NCBI GenBank assembly: GCA_963457665.1
Contig: OY735219.1
Span: 39,494,477 to 39,558,476 of the forward strand
Direction of reading: 5' to 3'
Source: Thysanoteuthis rhombus
Lineage: Eukaryota > Mollusca > Cephalopoda > Oegopsida > Thysanoteuthidae
Length of the DNA stretch: 64,000 nt
A program made the translations under genes and the position numbers. The notes below the pieces were generated by a model. The model was not told the origin of the DNA. It saw only the letters and a program-made list of their open reading frames with translations, and did no database searches. Shown here piece by piece: positions 1 to 9,385 of the stretch (position 1 is the first letter of the stretch; each line of letters begins with the position of its first letter).

Positions 1-325
1 GACCAGCAGTTACTGTGATGACAGACTAATCTACCTCCATGAGAGAAACTGTTTATTACCGATGTTTGGAGGTTAATCCGACATAATGGACATTAATGGA
101 CCAGTAGTTACGGTAAAGACAGGCTTATCAACCACCGTGAGAGAAACTGTTTCTGAATTTTCGATGGTTGAACGTCCATTCTATATAATGGACATTAATG
201 GACCAGTAGTCACGATAAACACAGGCTTATCTACCTTCATGAAAGAAACTGTTTATCAATTACCGATGGTTGTACGTCCATCTTACATAATGGACATTAT
301 TGGACCTGCAGTTGTCAATACTCAA
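1..325 (+). repeat. 102-bp tandem repeat (minisatellite), about 3.3 copies
   Basis: Three successive units begin with the same ATGGACATTA start at 86, 188 and 290, an exact 102-bp period. A fourth, earlier unit runs off the left edge and is shifted by a few bases. Shared blocks include GGACCAGTAGT and GAGAGAAACTGTTT. Because 102 is divisible by three, a frame from 86 reads two 34-residue repeats that both start MDINGPVVT, then runs on to a stop at 515-517. The leftmost unit has a stop in the equivalent frame, so the open frame may only reflect the repeat length. I do not recognise the encoded repeat. Confidence 0.85.
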
Positions 326-329
326 CGAA

Positions 330-1690
330 CCATTATGGAAAAAAGGATTGCAGCTTGTATAATGGAGAAGTTAATGCCGAATCTTAAGAAGCCCATCTTC
401 ATTATTACACTCTCATCATCTATATTGCTTGGCGTCTCAGCCAATCCATTTGCGCTCTTTCCTTATAGCATAAATGTACTATCAATTTATGGCTGCTTTT
501 CAATTCGTCGTGAATAAAAGAGAAGAAATCAGGAAGCGGACTACATTGGGACATCTCCATCTTCAGGTTAATCCAATGGATGTTTTGGAGCCATTGTTAA
601 CCCAGAAGAACCATAAGTGTTGACTTTTTCTCGACAGAATAGATCTTGGATTCAATAAATCGAAAAATGCGGAATCGCAATAAAAAAAAAACAACATGTT
701 TTTCTTTGTAAGATGAGTTGTTTTGGTTAAATATGACAATGGTTTGTCGTGGCTTTTTTTGTTGAGGGGTGAAATAAGGTTTCTTGGTGGAAGTGGGTAA
801 GTTGGCCTTAGGTTTGTCAATTTGCAATGTGAGCATCATGCTAGACTGGACCCAGATTTGTTTCTTCCTTTACGATGATCGATGCTTGATTCCCGATGCG
901 AATATTCCCTAAACTAAACCAGGAATTGGAATGTAAATTGACAGAGAACATTTAGAATATATAGATGATGTTAAACACGAATTCTGTAATTGACGTATAT
1001 GATCCTTAACGCTAAACATTAATCCCAACACTAACTAATCGAAAACAAAAACTAACCCTGAATTTCATCAGGAAAAGAGGTGGCCATTTTTTAGGTAAAA
1101 AAAAATCAGGGTCCAATTTGGGAGATGTGTGTATTGAGAGTTAAACAGGGTGGTACAGTGATAGACTCAGAGTCAGGGGCCTGGTTTGCATTGTGTGTAC
1201 ATCGTGAATCGATCACTTACTTTGGTGCCTGTTCGCTCACTTCCCCCAAGGGTGTTGCTTTCTCTCAGACGTGGAGGCGGTCTCAAATGGGCTGTTGTCG
1301 GGTTCGATTGAAGCAGTTCGTTCAGCAAGTGAAAGGTGTGTTTTTATAACAATTTTGCTAATTTAGATTTAACGAATTTATTTCCTGATAAAAATAGATC
1401 TTTCTCCCAACGTCAAGTGGTTGGAAGAGTAAGTCATGGTCGGAACTTCGATGTTGTTCTTGATGAAGAAAGGGATCATTTTTGAAGTAGCCGGTGACAA
1501 TATCATATCAATGCTTCTCCAACATCGCCTTATTGAGTTATCAGTAAGATGGAACCTAATGAAGGAGAAAAATTGTTGTGTTTTGTTATTGTTTTCCAAT
1601 TCCAAAATATCCATATTGGCGATGATGACAGTTTTTGGCCTCAGTGTCATCAAGTTTTGTTAATTCTTTAATATATATACATTAAAGGCA
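330..1690. other. No gene recognised; unassigned AT-rich DNA
   Basis: Short open frames occur on both strands but none shows a family motif. Around 540-600 a degenerate echo of the left-edge tandem repeat may persist (GGTTAATCCAATGGATG). Near 1010-1065 there is a loose run of CTAACCC/CTAATC-like words. At 1300 GGGTTCGATTG resembles a Pol III B box but has no partner A box that I can see. Confidence 0.5.
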
Positions 1691-1699
1691 GTCATGATA

Positions 1700-2290
1700 T
1701 CATCACTGATGCAGCTATCAGATGCAATCTTATTGACAACATCGAGTTTAACCGTTGACCTTATCCTTTTCAATCAAGTTTTGGGATGGTTTCGACTCTT
1801 CTTAAAAACTGCAAATTTGTCATGTCCGAATTTTTTCCCTGCATTGACAAATATAGTAATTTGAATATATCTGCAAGATAGGCAAGTCTGCCAAGCTAAA
1901 TTCAATCAATCATAAATGAAGCAAGGACTGCATAATTATCCATCAGAAACGCCGGCAGTTCCCCTCGAAGTTTGAGTACACGCTGTAATATTCTGCCACG
2001 TGAAAGCTATCGTACTTTCGCATGAAGCAAAAGGTTTGAATACTCAGCCTTCATCGCTGCACAAAGCGTAGCAAGGATACAAGAGTTCAGTGGTCTGGTT
2101 TTAATAAAGTTTGCCACTTTAATGCCACAAGACAAGACTTTGAACCATGTTTGTCCCATATTCTTTGCTGCTTGTGATTCCTGATGAATCATAGAATGTG
2201 TCACTGTTGGATACCTCTTCCTTTACACTGGAATGTTTTCCAGTCATTGACGCTGTACCATCTGAGAAAATACCAATGCAACGACCCTCC
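1700..2290 (-). pseudogene. hAT transposase relic (ZBED5/SCAND3-like)
   Basis: The minus strand encodes two adjacent pieces of a domesticated-type hAT transposase in different frames. At about 2280-2180 it reads CIGIFSDGTASMTGKHSS, matching the family block C-x-G-x-x-(S/T)-D-G-A-x-S-M-x-G-K-H-S that carries the first catalytic Asp. At 2204-2007 it reads THSMIHQESQAAKN, then KVANFIKTRPLNS and LLLHAKVR, the counterparts of the family's HC-MIHR-x-ALASK, VVNFIK-x-RPLNSR and LLFHTEVRWLS blocks. Weaker similarity (LADLPILQIYSN) continues to about 1820. A frameshift separates the two pieces, and the zinc finger and C-terminal dimerisation region were not found. It is an inactive fragment. Family assignment is firm; exact ends are not. 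Confidence 0.75.
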
Positions 2291-2329
2291 TCTCTACAGA
2301 AAATTGGCCAGTTTTGAAAAGTGTTTTCT

Positions 2330-2400
2330 TTTGGTTTTTAGAAGGGGTTCTAGTTTACCACGTAGTTATAATGCTAAAATGATTTTTCTTCCACCGTACG
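2330..2400 (+). repeat. Family R fragment (degenerate)
   Basis: TTTTTAGAAGGGGTTCTA followed by a GTAGTTATAATGCTAAAATGA block aligns with the centre of family R copies such as the one at 16.4 kb (TTTTTAGTGGGGGTTCTA, then GCTAAAGTGATC). Only the middle of the unit is visible. It lies just beyond the N-terminal end of the hAT relic. Confidence 0.4.
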
Positions 2401-2459
2401 ATGCTACTGCTCCGATGAAATCGGTTAACTCCCTTGTGAAAAAAAGAATCTCACTCAGA

Positions 2460-3100
2460 ATGTGAAGAAACGAAAAGTGCAAAGCATGCAGGGAACCTTT
2501 TGCAGGAAAGTGCTATTTTAGCTTCTCAAAGGGAGGTAATTGATGTCGATAATATCGCTCACACAGTCAATGTTAAAAAAAACAAAAACGACGAACAAGC
2601 ATATAGATTACCTGAGACTGTAAAACACTAAAACAGTAAGTAAACTCTAATGCTATGAATGGAAATTTGAATGAAAAAAAAAGCTCTCCAAGATTCTGAC
2701 GAACGTGAAAAAAATGAAAAAAAGAAAATCAATATTTTTGTGAATGAACTTTCACTGAAGCCAATTGTCCTAGTTTCTCCCGTATTCATTCTAAATGAAT
2801 CTTTAAAAACATGTATTATCGAGTCGTGAAAAATTCATATTTTCATCTTTAATGGTTTCCGAAACGTGGGTGAGTTTTATGATGAATACATTTGATAAGA
2901 ACAATAGTTTTTTTTTAGGAAAAAATCATATTAGGGAAAGGCATAGAATTATTTTCAGGTGACCCGGATAGAATAAAATCTAAGATACATTCTAATTAAC
3001 AACTGATGAAGATATCTTATAAACTGGGCCTGTCTCCAAATGTATACCGTTTTTCCTTGCAACTATGGGATCCACGTTGTGAATCGCGGTGTCTAACATT
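2460..3100. other. Unassigned AT-rich DNA
   Basis: No open frame with a recognisable motif and no clear repeat similarity to the rest of the window. The stretch contains several A-runs (for example near 2575 and 2700). Confidence 0.4.
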
Positions 3101-3104
3101 TGTC

Positions 3105-3545
3105 AGCTAATCTTGCAATATAACCAGCCTATTGCCATTTAAGCTTTCTAATGGTCTCCATGATATCTCTGACTCCTGTTTTTCGTCTAACATACTGTCT
3201 TCTGATCTATCCATTTCATGATAATCTTTGTGTGTGGTTTGCATAGTTCTTAGATTGAGGGTCAATCTTTCGGTTAAGTTCCATATTTCAGCTCCATAGG
3301 TGACTATCAGGATGATGCATTGTTGTATATCCTCTTTAGCATCAGCGAAATTTTCTTTTCCTTGAAAGTTGAACTTGCCTTGCTGTAAACTTGCCAACCT
3401 AGCGCGATTCTTCGCTTGATTTCTTCTTCCTTTGAGGCTTTCATAGAGATTCGTAGTCTTAAGCAGATGTAGTGGTCTACTTTCTCCTGTTCTTTGATTT
3501 CGATTGTTGTATTTTTGTCTTCAACTAATTTGTTGTTCATGACAT
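3105..3545 (-). mobile_element. LINE family A (RTE-like) copy 1, ORF 3' fragment
   Basis: The minus strand reads, across frameshifts, the post-palm region of an RTE-type endonuclease/reverse transcriptase. First come KVDHYICLRLRISMK and EEEIKRRIALGWQ, then IVTYGAEIWNLTERLTLNLR, which matches the YGAE-x-W-L-T block shared by the other copies in this window. The extreme 3' end with its TGA tail is missing. The upstream end meets the mariner relic at about 3546 with no spacer, so one element may have inserted beside or into the other. Confidence 0.8.
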
Positions 3546-3745
3546 TATTGCTTGAAAAGATGGAGAAATTTCTGCAGGAGAAATGTCAAGTAGATATGGA
3601 GGATGCCGCAAGATTTCATACCCCGATTCGCTAAGCTTACACGCAGTCAGCTGAGATGCGAGGGGTCTGTCACTGTCATGGAGCATTTCATGCAGTTCAT
3701 GAGGAACCCATTTTCCCAACTTTCAACCTTCCATATCATCCTGCG
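3546..3745 (-). pseudogene. mariner transposase relic, internally deleted
   Basis: The minus strand reads LGKWVPHELHEMLHDSDRP and then LSESGYEILRHPPYLLDIS-P. Both halves are diagnostic of mariner transposases: the WVPHEL motif lies before the catalytic core, and the second half corresponds to HDNARPH...GYE-x-L-x-HPPYSPDL around the second catalytic Asp. In intact mariners these blocks are roughly a hundred residues apart. Here they are almost contiguous, so an internal segment with the first catalytic Asp is deleted while the frame stays open. An in-frame stop lies just upstream of the WVPHEL block. SPDL is altered to LLDI. Confidence 0.75.
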
Positions 3746-3929
3746 ATTATACGATATGGTCACTGTTGAAGTCTTTAAATCTCAATAAAAGACTTTATCT
3801 GATCTTTAGATTGACATTTGTTTCACCAGTAAAAGCCGAAAAGAATATTAGGAATATCTTTTTCAAAGAATTTCGTTTTGTTTTAAATCAATAAGACCTC
3901 AGTTACTTGGGAAAAATACCAGTTTTTAA

Positions 3930-4012
3930 AAATAATTGTTTTTAGTGGGAGGGAGTCCTATTTACGATGTAACTATAGTGCTAAATATGACAAATCCTTT
4001 TTTTCTAAATTG
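3930..4012 (+). repeat. Family R fragment (degenerate)
   Basis: TTTTTAGTGGGAGGGAGTCC, then a GATGTAACTATAGTGCTAAA block, aligns with the central part of family R. The flanks are not recognisable. It directly precedes a SINE-like copy. Confidence 0.4.
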
Positions 4013-4014
4013 TC

Positions 4015-4295
4015 GTGTTATGTAAGAAAAAAGATAACTTGATTTGAAATTACCTCCCGTTATCACACTATGAATATATCATTAGGTCTAGACAACGTAA
4101 ATAAAATAAATAGTGCAGTAGCAGGAACTGAAACTGCAACTGATAACGTGGCCGTTTCAGCGTAGCGTTACTCCTAACATTGAGGTAAACAGTCGGAAAT
4201 GGAAAGACCCGAATGACTGTTCTTACTCCAAATTCTCATCTTGTTCATTCACGGTCTATATCTGCTGTTTTTGTTTCTTTCAACGCAAACATTTT
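4015..4295 (-). repeat. tRNA-like SINE, copy 1
   Basis: This stretch aligns along its length with 6700-6945. Shared words in plus orientation are CTCCCGTTATCACAC / CTCCCGTCGTTACACA, AATATATCATT, GCAGTAGCAGGAACTGAAAC / GCTGCAGGAATCGAACC, CAAATTCTCA and TTTCTTTCAACGC / TCTCTTTAAACGC. In this copy the B-box-like sequence is mutated. The better-preserved second copy shows it should be read on the minus strand. Confidence 0.55.
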
Positions 4296-4299
4296 TACA

Positions 4300-4765
4300 C
4301 TCACACCAACATGAACATATTCATGGCCAAAAGTGATGGTAAGCCGAGGAAATAGATGTTTTAACCCTTTACACAAAGTATCAATTTCCCTACGACATCT
4401 CTTTTGACGACAACTATATATTAGTGGAAATACGTCAGAAGTCATTTATGGTTGAATGGAATCTGTAAGTAATTTTATCTAATTCAGACTATACGTCAAA
4501 TTAATCTTGAAGTGAAATGATTAACAGACAAAAATACAATATTGCTTTGAAAGTTACCACAAAAACATTTTATCTCACTTACGCCCAAACATGTCGAGAG
4601 ATAGATAATTGGTTTATCTTCAGCTAATTATTTCGTGCCAAGTACTACAAGTCAGTAAGCATTACCAATTAAAATAGTCTTTCCTTCCGTTCACAAATAT
4701 TTTTTTAAGATTCGTTTCCAATCAAATACCATCATCTTCTCAGCTACATTTGAGGTTTTAAAATA
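4300..4765. other. Unassigned AT-rich DNA
   Basis: No recognisable gene or repeat. A short open frame on the minus strand (4245-4445) overlaps the SINE and shows no family motif. Confidence 0.4.
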
Positions 4766-4770
4766 TATAT

Positions 4771-5010
4771 TAGGAACAGTCAACTAGAACTGTCACCAGA
4801 ACTGTCAACATGGGTTTCCTCAGTTTTTTTGGTTGGTCTGGCTGGCTATTTAACAAGTGTACAGACCTCACAAATGGAGCTAGAGGGCTAAATATTTCGA
4901 CGTTTGTTCATTATGTCGACCAAAAACGTTAGGTTTTTGGCGGTCTTTTGGAAATTCATCCCCAAAATGAATTTTTAGTGGGAGTTCAAGTTCTATTCAG
5001 GGTCTAACCA
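4771..5010 (+). repeat. Family R copy, 5' half
   Basis: It begins GGAACAGTCAACTAGAACTG, has the tandem AACTGTCA motif, GGGTTTCCTCAGTTTTTT, GGTTGGTCTGGCTGGCTAT and GGAGCTAGAGGGCTAAA, and ends near ATTTTTAGTGGGAGTTCAA. The 3' half is absent. Confidence 0.75.
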
Positions 5011-5690
5011 GAATATTTTTTTTGTTTCAAGATTGATTCATTATTTATTACTGTTTTGTGTCCATGAATTGGTTGGTTGCTTCTCAAGCAAAACTTGAAT
5101 GCTGTTAAATGTTTGAGATTGAAGAAAGAAATGGGGATATTTCTGCGTTGTGAGTTGTTCAGTAAGAGTGGGAAGGGATGTTTGTATCTGTGTCAAGTTT
5201 GGTCTGAAATGAAAAAGATCAATGTGAGGGTGTTTCATTCTGTGTCTTTGAGTATCAGATACAGATATAAAACATCCTCTGACACTTTTCAAGGTGTAAG
5301 ACATACTTTTCTCTAAAATTGGTTTCTGCTCACCTTCTAGATGTCATCTTTATCAACACATATATATAGTCTAGTGATTTTTTTTTAATTCTTAGATTCC
5401 TCGATTGAATATGTTAGTAGGGATATGAACTCAAAGGGGTTTTCTTGAATAACTGATATTGTTAAAGATGAATAATTAATATTTTCAAAGATATCAAGTT
5501 TTTTGACATGCAGTCCAAGATTAAAAAGACAACAGATTCAATAGACACATGAGTGAACATTCGATCGAACACAAAAACTGAGTCATATCTGTTGTTACTG
5601 ACCCCCAGCGTCAAATATGTTTTTGAGGTAACCCTGTATTCAAACTCAGTAGTTCGAAATAAGATCCGAGATATACACATGAATTTATAT
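5011..5690. other. Unassigned DNA between a family R copy and a microsatellite
   Basis: Overlapping open frames of about 80-90 codons occur on both strands at 5041-5316. Neither shows a recognisable domain or flanking splice signals. I see no support for a gene. Confidence 0.4.
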
Positions 5691-5692
5691 CG

Positions 5693-5693
5693 A

Positions 5694-5777
<84 letters not shown>

Positions 5778-5917
5778 CGTGTGTGTGTGCGTGTGTGTTT
5801 GTGTGTGTTATTTCGTGTGTATATCGATAGGTAAACATATATATGTCAATAAATGAACATGTATATATATATATATATATATATTGATATATATATGTAT
5901 TTATATATCGATATATA

Positions 5918-5966
<49 letters not shown>

Positions 5967-6117
5967 ACATGTATAATACATGTATGCATATATACATCGA
6001 TTTATGTACATATATAGACATATATATCTATAGATATTTATAGATACATATATATTAATACATATACATACGTACATATATGTATATGCACATATATATA
6101 TATCCATATATATACAT

Positions 6118-6153
<36 letters not shown>

Positions 6154-6165
6154 CGATTCATACAA

Positions 6166-6210
<45 letters not shown>

Positions 6211-6236
6211 TATATATCAATGCATATACATGTATA
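5693..6236. repeat. Compound microsatellite, (AT)n with (GT)n and (CA)n
   Basis: About 545 bp of alternating TA, TATG, GT and CA runs. A pure TA run starts at 5696, a GT run covers about 5754-5812, and CA runs lie near 6118-6130 and 6203-6211. Scattered ATCGAT words interrupt it. Long apparent reading frames rich in I, Y, H and T here are artefacts of the repeat. Confidence 0.95.
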
Positions 6237-6487
6237 TACGCCTGAAAAAGTCCAAAAAGCATGAATCTGTTCGTTCAGTGGATCCTTACTTCATCCTATA
6301 CACATATATGTAGATGAAAATGACAACTGGAAGGTGAAGAGAAAAACCCTTGAGGTACGTGTTACTCGCATCTCGAATTTTTTTTATCATTATTCCGTGG
6401 GCATAGTTCGATGCATTTTGATGGGGGCCAGCCATTTTTTTTTCAGAGAAATATATTTGCAGCGATTAGCAAAGGAAAATTTGCTGC

Positions 6488-6520
6488 ATATATACACATA
6501 TATATACACCTACAAATACA

Positions 6521-6553
<33 letters not shown>

Positions 6554-6618
6554 GTATACATACTCACACATATATATACATGTATACATACTCACACATA
6601 TATATACATGTATACTAA

Positions 6619-6660
<42 letters not shown>
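6488..6660. repeat. Compound microsatellite with a short tandem unit
   Basis: A CT run (about 6521-6535) passes into TA repeats. Then CATACTCACACATATATATA with TACATGTAT occurs in near-identical tandem copies of about 37 bp (6558, 6585 and a part copy at 6615), followed by a long CA run at about 6621-6650. Confidence 0.9.
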
Positions 6661-6661
<1 letters not shown>

Positions 6662-6699
6662 TCAAGAAATGGACATATTTGGTTGGGTAGAATAAATCA

Positions 6700-6945
6700 T
6701 AGGTTGTATTGTATTATACAGAATTTTAAAAAAATGATCTCCCGTCGTTACACAGTTAATATATCATTCAATTTTGACGATGCAAATAGAGTAAACAATT
6801 ATAGACGTTGAGGCTGCTGCAGGAATCGAACCTGCCAACGATAGGGTAGCTGCCTTAAACAGACAACAGTAATACAATGGACAAATAATTGCTTTCAACC
6901 CAAATTCTCACCTGTCTATTCTCGGCCTGTTCGTCTCTTTAAACG
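6700..6945 (-). repeat. tRNA-like SINE, copy 2
   Basis: Read on the minus strand, 6832-6822 gives GGTTCGATTCC, a perfect Pol III B box, preceded by GCAGCTACCCTATCGTTGGCA as in a tRNA anticodon/T-arm region. No convincing D arm or acceptor stem remains, so it is not a functional tRNA gene. It is repetitive: it aligns with 4015-4295, and its plus-strand left part is repeated again at 6957-7095. Confidence 0.6.
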
Positions 6946-6956
6946 CGAGGGTTATG

Positions 6957-7095
6957 TATTTAAGAAATGAACATACTTAGTCCGACAGAATGAATCATAA
7001 ATTGCGTTGCGTTATATAGAAATCAATTTTGAATTGATCTCCTGTTTTTACATGGCTAATATATCACTCCATTTTACATACATGAATTTGCGAAA
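6957..7095 (-). repeat. Partial duplicate of the SINE-bearing segment
   Basis: TTTAAGAAATGAACATACTT, GAATGAATCATAAATTG and GATCTCCTGTTTTTACATGG here repeat, with about 20 percent divergence by eye, the order seen at 6660-6800 (TTCAAGAAATGGACATATTT, GAATAAATCATAGGTTG, GATCTCCCGTCGTTACACAG). The B-box part is missing. The two segments form a direct repeat about 297 bp apart. Confidence 0.6.
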
Positions 7096-7129
7096 AATGT
7101 AAACATCAACGAAAGAGGTATAGAAATAA

Positions 7130-8300
7130 TCAAACACTAGACGGACGGTTGAGTTCAACAATCAAGAGCAATGGATAAAATAAAACTGACGTCTGCAGTT
7201 TTGATGATTCTATGGGTAGTCTCGATTCAGACGAGGTGTCAGACCTGATATATAGTTTGTATAACCTCGTCAGAAAACTAAACACTAAAAATATAGGACT
7301 GTACAGGGGCGATGGCCCACTGATTATAGAAATCAACAACGCGCAAAGATGTGAAAAATTGGAAATACCTCATAAAACTTGAACTTTAAAGTTGAAATTA
7401 AGGCCAATTTAAAAATTCTATATTCTTTTGATGTCACTTTCAATTTAAAAACTAATACCCACTGACCATACAGAAGAGAAAAATCTGTAATTACGTACAT
7501 CAACGCAAGTTTTAACCACTCAAATCAAATCATTAAAAATATCCAAAAACCGATAGAAACCATACTAATATATCATTCCTCAAATGAAACAATATTCAAC
7601 GATATTAGAAATGAATATACTAAAGCCCTAAAGGACAGCAGGTTTACTGAAACTAACTTTAAATATGATGTAAGAGTAGAACCCAACAGAGTAAAACGAG
7701 CAAGAACAAAAAACATAGAAGCAGGAAAATCATCTGGAAGATACCGACATTTAACCTACTTGTAAAATTATCTACAGTTGTACAGATAATTCTAATAAGT
7801 TTATAATCAAACATAATAAAGTAATTAGAAATAATACTAAGGAGAAAGCATAACATGAGCACATTGCAATTGTACCGACAAAAATAGATACCCTTTGCAA
7901 AACAGATGTCTCAAATCGAATATTATCTACCTAACCAAAATATCAACCCAAGAGAAATCCTTTGAAATAAGATATATGGGAATATTGAAAACACTCTTTC
8001 AACTTGGATTAGCTTACCATGTATCATTTTTCACGAATGAAAAATATGAAGATAGTACATCACTGTCGACATTTTATTGGAGATTGATTGATAGCAAATT
8101 TAAACGTACATTAGAATAGAAAATATTAGAACAAACATACGTATGCCACAATATTGATACCCTATGTTACCTACTCCAAAATGAAAAATTTCAAATTCTC
8201 ACTTTTACCAATAGAACGAAAAAAAAAACAATTAAAAAGAAATTGAAAAAGCGTTGAAATGCCAACATCCCTCGATATTTCAATCAACAAACAGAAACTC
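7130..8300 (+). pseudogene. Penelope-like element, C-terminal half (RT catalytic box and GIY-YIG domain)
   Basis: The plus strand reads, over several frames, the order typical of a Penelope-like retroelement family common in invertebrates. MGSLDSDEVSDL is the family's MGSFDGAE-V-x-L block. NIGLYRGDGPLIIE is the catalytic YRDDGLA box with the first Asp changed to Gly. FKVEIKANLKI, FDVTFNLKTNT and PYRREKS...YINASFNHSNQ are the thumb. NEYTKALKDSRF follows. After a frameshift come LQNRCLKSNIIY, RYMG, FTNEKYEDSTSLS and FQILTFTNRT, matching the Cys-rich linker and the GIY-YIG endonuclease (IIY for GIY, YMG for YIG). Stops and shifts, for example after EIPHKT and within TNTH, make it dead. The N-terminal RT half is missing. 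Confidence 0.8.
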
Positions 8301-8407
8301 AATAATCTGCTTATAGATATACTAAAAATAACCACCATTGATATGTTATTCATATAGCCACCTTGAAGAGCAATCCAATCAACATAATTATATTAGACAT
8401 GAGGAAA

Positions 8408-8410
8408 ACA

Positions 8411-8453
<43 letters not shown>

Positions 8454-8539
8454 AGACATATACATATATATTCATATATATATAAATTGATACATATACA
8501 TATGTATATTCATATATCGATAGACGCACACACGCATGC

Positions 8540-8583
<44 letters not shown>

Positions 8584-9025
8584 ACAAACCTATATATATG
8601 TATATACGTATAACATAAACATATTAACATACATATACACATATACATAAACAGGTGTACACATACATATTACATATATTCACTTATATGTACACTTATG
8701 CTTAAATTTGCATACATATATACAAATACATACATGTACATATATATGTGCATATACATGTTTATGCATATACACTCTTGCTAATAAATGTATAGAAACA
8801 CACTTATATATACATGAACACAAAAATGTATATATACACACATATATACACACATGTATAAACACATATATGAACGTATATATATATATAAACACATATA
8901 TAAACATATGTATTCACATATACATACTTATATGCACATATGTATATACACATAAACATGTATATATGTACATGAATTAGCATCTTCACATATATACATA
9001 TATATGTACACTTACTCATACATTT

Positions 9026-9071
<46 letters not shown>

Positions 9072-9316
9072 GTATATATGTACACATACCCACATATATA
9101 TGCGCGTACGTATACACATACACATACAAACACATGTGTACATATTCTTATACATATATACTTATGCACACACACACAGACATATACATATACACATATG
9201 CACATATATATATGTATATATGTATATGTATACATACATATACTCATACTCATATATGTTCATATATATATATGCATATGTATGTACACAAAACAAATAT
9301 ATGTATACGTGTGTGC

Positions 9317-9347
<31 letters not shown>

Positions 9348-9385
9348 AACACTCACACTTCTTCACATACATATATACATTTGTA
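8408..9385. repeat. Compound (AT)n/(ACAT)n microsatellite, about 1 kb
   Basis: Nearly 980 bp made of TA, TATACA, CACATA and ACAC words, with pure TA runs near 8415-8450, 8541-8580, 9032-9070 and 9317-9336. Frames rich in Y, I, H and C are artefacts. It separates the Penelope-like relic from a LINE whose 5' boundary coincides with its right edge. Confidence 0.95.

Noticed and set aside
5553-6313. Long overlapping reading frames rich in Ile, Tyr, His and Thr on both strands
   Set aside because: They translate (AT)n, (GT)n and (CA)n microsatellite and have no coding signal.
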